This document shows, in pieces, positions 62,129 through 64,000 of a DNA stretch of 64,000 bases. A program made the translations under genes and the position numbers. The notes below the pieces were generated by a model. It was given only the letters and a program-made list of their open reading frames with translations, had not been told where the DNA came from and did no database searches. The DNA lies in the NCBI GenBank assembly GCA_017999365.1, contig JAGNLW010000001.1, forward strand, positions 690,239 to 754,238, read 5' to 3'. The stretch comes from Candidatus Aminicenantota bacterium (GTDB lineage: Bacteria; Acidobacteriota; Aminicenantia; Aminicenantales; Saccharicenantaceae). Position 1 is the stretch's first letter. Each line of letters starts with the position of its first letter.

Positions 62129-64000
62129 ATGCATCGCGCCGGGCTGTGTCTTTTTGCCGCGGCCATCGTCTTCGGAACGGCCATATTCGGGTCCGCCGAT
62201 GCGACCGCTCCATCGTATCGCCAGGATCAGGGAAAACCTATTCAACATGAAGTCTCCGTCACGGTCCGGCTCGTCCAGGTCTATGTCACCGACAAGTCGG
62301 GGAAGCCGATCCTGGACCTGAGCAAAGACGATTTTGTCGTCACCGACGACGGAGCGCCGGTGGCCGTGACCGAGTTCGAGCGACACGGCTCGGGAGCCCT
62401 TGCCGTTTCAAAGAGCCCGGAGGCGGGGGCCGCGCCCACTCCGGAAGTCAAGGGCCTGCTTTCGCGCAAATATTTCATTTTCTTCGACTTCGCCTTCAAC
62501 AGCCCGATCGGGGCGATAGCCGCCGTCAAGGCGGCCCAGCACTTCATCGATACCGAGGCCGCTCCCGGGGACGAAGTGGCCGTGCTTTCCTATTCGGCGG
62601 CTAAAGGCTTCAGGGTCCATGAGTTCCTGACGACGGATCTGGCCAAAGCCCGACAAGCCGTGGCCGACCTCAGCGCCAAAGAGATCTCCGGGCGGGCGGA
62701 GGAGATCGAACGGGAATACTGGGACCTCCGAAAGTACGTCTCCCCGGATACTCAGGACCCCTTCCTTCGAGGGGAGGTCTTGAGGACAGAAGCCGGCAGG
62801 AGGCAATCCCAGTATCAAGCGCAAGACTACCTTTCGACGCTGACGGCCCTCGCCAAAGCCATGCGGCTGGTCCCGGGAAGTAAGAGCTTCGTCCTCTTCT
62901 CCACGGGGCTTCCGACCACCCTCGTCCAGGGCAACCCGGCGATCGATCAGGGAACGGACTTTGCTCGGGGGAAGGTGTCTCAACCGACGGTATTTATGCA
63001 CGACATGGGCGACCGGACCCTCCAACCGCTATGGGATGAGTTGCTCCGGGAATTCAGCGCGTCCAATTGTCCGTTCTTCGCCTTTGACACACGGGAAGCG
63101 GCCAAACAGACCTCGCTGTTCGGAGCGGAGACGATGGTCGGCGCGGGAAGCGCCACGATGACCGGATTCAAATCCGGGCTTCTGGGGACCGACACGACCA
63201 ATCCTTTCGCCGACGACAAGTTCACCGGGATCGACGCCCTGAGGGCGCTCTCCAAGAGGACGAGCGGCAGGTATTTCTCGAACATCGCCTCATTCAAAGA
63301 GAACCTGGCCGCCGTCGGGGACCTCACCGGCGCCTTCTACGTCCTCGGCTACTACCCGGCCTCGGCCGAGGACGGCAAGTTCCACCGCGTTAAAGTCGAG
63401 GTCAAGCGGAAGGGGGCTCGGGTCATGGCCCCGTCGGGGTTCTTCGACCCGAAGCCCTTCGCGTCTTACACCAAGCTCGAGAAGGACCTGCACTTGTTCG
63501 ATCTGGCCCTCAATCAGCGGGCCGTTTCGCGCCTGCCGATCGGCCTCCCGGTAATCGCTCTCGCTTCGGGGGCGGCGGACGGGCCGGGCCTCCGGGTCCT
63601 GGCCCGGGTCCCGGGCGGGGTCACGGCCCGGTTCACCGGCGGCGCGGTCGAATACGTGTCCATCGTGTTCGACGACAAGGGCGACATCCGGGATGTCCGC
63701 CGCGGGGAGATGGACGCGCGCGACGGCCGGGGCCGCGCCGTCGTCTTCGGAGCCTCGGTCGCGCTCGGTCCGGGCGACTACACCTGCCGCGTCGTCGTCA
63801 GGGACATGGACACGGGGCTCAGCGCCGTGGGGGCGGCCAAGGCCGCCGTGCGGGCCCCTCAGCCCCAGGGCCTGCGCCTCTGGACCCCGCTCATCCTTGC
63901 GGCCGAGCCCGGTACCGCCGGGGTCGAAGCCCGGTCGGCCAAGGACCGGAGGACGCTTCCTTGGGCGGAGGTCTACGCCTATGACCGGAGCGCCTTCGCG
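62129..64000 (+). CDS. VWFA-related domain protein (paralog 4, 3' end outside window)
   Basis: Frame open from the ATG at 62129 (or GTG 62126) to the right edge, 624 codons visible. It is colinear with the preceding gene: HEVSVTVRLVQVYVTDKSGK, RKYFIFFDFAFNSPIGA, FYVLGYYPASAEDGKFHRVK, SGFFDPKPFASYTKLEKDLH. No stop codon was seen in the frame. The first ~1200 nt use more A/T-ending codons than the rest and than its neighbours, as if this half had another history. GGGAAGGG lies upstream. The pair likely arose by tandem duplication. Confidence 0.8.
   Translation, partial: MHRAGLCLFAAAIVFGTAIFGSADATAPSYRQDQGKPIQHEVSVTVRLVQVYVTDKSGKPILDLSKDDFVVTDDGAPVAVTEFERHGSGALAVSKSPEAGAAPTPEVKGLLSRKYFIFFDFAFNSPIGAIAAVKAAQHFIDTEAAPGDEVAVLSYSAAKGFRVHEFLTTDLAKARQAVADLSAKEISGRAEEIEREYWDLRKYVSPDTQDPFLRGEVLRTEAGRRQSQYQAQDYLSTLTALAKAMRLVPGSKSFVLFSTGLPTTLVQGNPAIDQGTDFARGKVSQPTVFMHDMGDRTLQPLWDELLREFSASNCPFFAFDTREAAKQTSLFGAETMVGAGSATMTGFKSGLLGTDTTNPFADDKFTGIDALRALSKRTSGRYFSNIASFKENLAAVGDLTGAFYVLGYYPASAEDGKFHRVKVEVKRKGARVMAPSGFFDPKPFASYTKLEKDLHLFDLALNQRAVSRLPIGLPVIALASGAADGPGLRVLARVPGGVTARFTGGAVEYVSIVFDDKGDIRDVRRGEMDARDGRGRAVVFGASVALGPGDYTCRVVVRDMDTGLSAVGAAKAAVRAPQPQGLRLWTPLILAAEPGTAGVEARSAKDRRTLPWAEVYAYDRSAFA

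Overview
The window is GC-rich and densely coded, with short operons on both strands and many 4-nt start/stop overlaps. Four VWFA-related secreted proteins, a GWxTD protein, TPR-sulfatases, large secreted M28/M14 peptidases and an inner-membrane HTH/beta-propeller sensor together suggest an Acidobacteriota-type heterotroph, possibly the Aminicenantes lineage. That placement is inferred from gene content; no rRNA or tRNA gene is visible.

Layout. Positions 1-8341 hold a GH78 alpha-rhamnosidase (cut by the left edge), a nitroreductase, a PIN/RHH toxin-antitoxin pair, a TipA-type MerR regulator, a serine hydrolase and secreted proteins. Positions 8450-14814 form one tightly overlapped operon: GDP-mannose 3,5-epimerase-like protein, D-lyxose isomerase-like cupin, two UroD-fold proteins and a GH31 glycosidase. 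Positions 14798-24821, mostly on the minus strand, encode an HTH/FG-GAP sensor, a third UroD-fold protein, a sulfatase-TPR lipoprotein, a GH38 alpha-mannosidase and a sodium/solute symporter. Positions 1-24821 therefore look like a glycan-use region. Positions 24834-25753 hold a REP-associated tyrosine transposase (RAYT) among its palindromic repeats. Positions 25828-32143 are a housekeeping run (ftsH, folP, cdaA, YbbR protein, glmM, pdxJ). Positions 32220-36514 hold an amidohydrolase, a diheme protein, a CBM9-like protein and a dihydrouridine synthase. Positions 36695-42622 form a nine-gene tungstate/molybdate uptake and cofactor operon (tupABC, moeA, moaC, a MOSC protein, moaA, mogA) behind a structured leader. 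Positions 42725-55788 hold peptidases, a release-factor-like protein, an EIIA/zinc-ribbon fusion and transport genes. Positions 56286-58991 hold poly-gamma-glutamate-type genes pgsB-C-W downstream of a GWxTD gene. The right end has two tandem VWFA-related genes, the last cut by the edge.

The most unusual element is a family of 29-bp palindromes (13-nt arms, 3-nt variable loop), 14 copies in the window. They cluster around the RAYT gene. Five copies lie inside open reading frames: four in the GH38 gene and one in the GH31 gene. These are read through without a frameshift, adding short foreign peptides to the enzymes, much as Rickettsia palindromic elements do. A second, longer palindrome family shares the same outer ends.

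Recurrent regulatory features are sigma70-like promoters with 17-bp spacers, extended -10 elements (TGN-TAxAAT), and several -10 boxes only 6-7 nt upstream of a start codon, which suggests leaderless mRNAs. All coordinates and motifs were read by eye; no database search was run.
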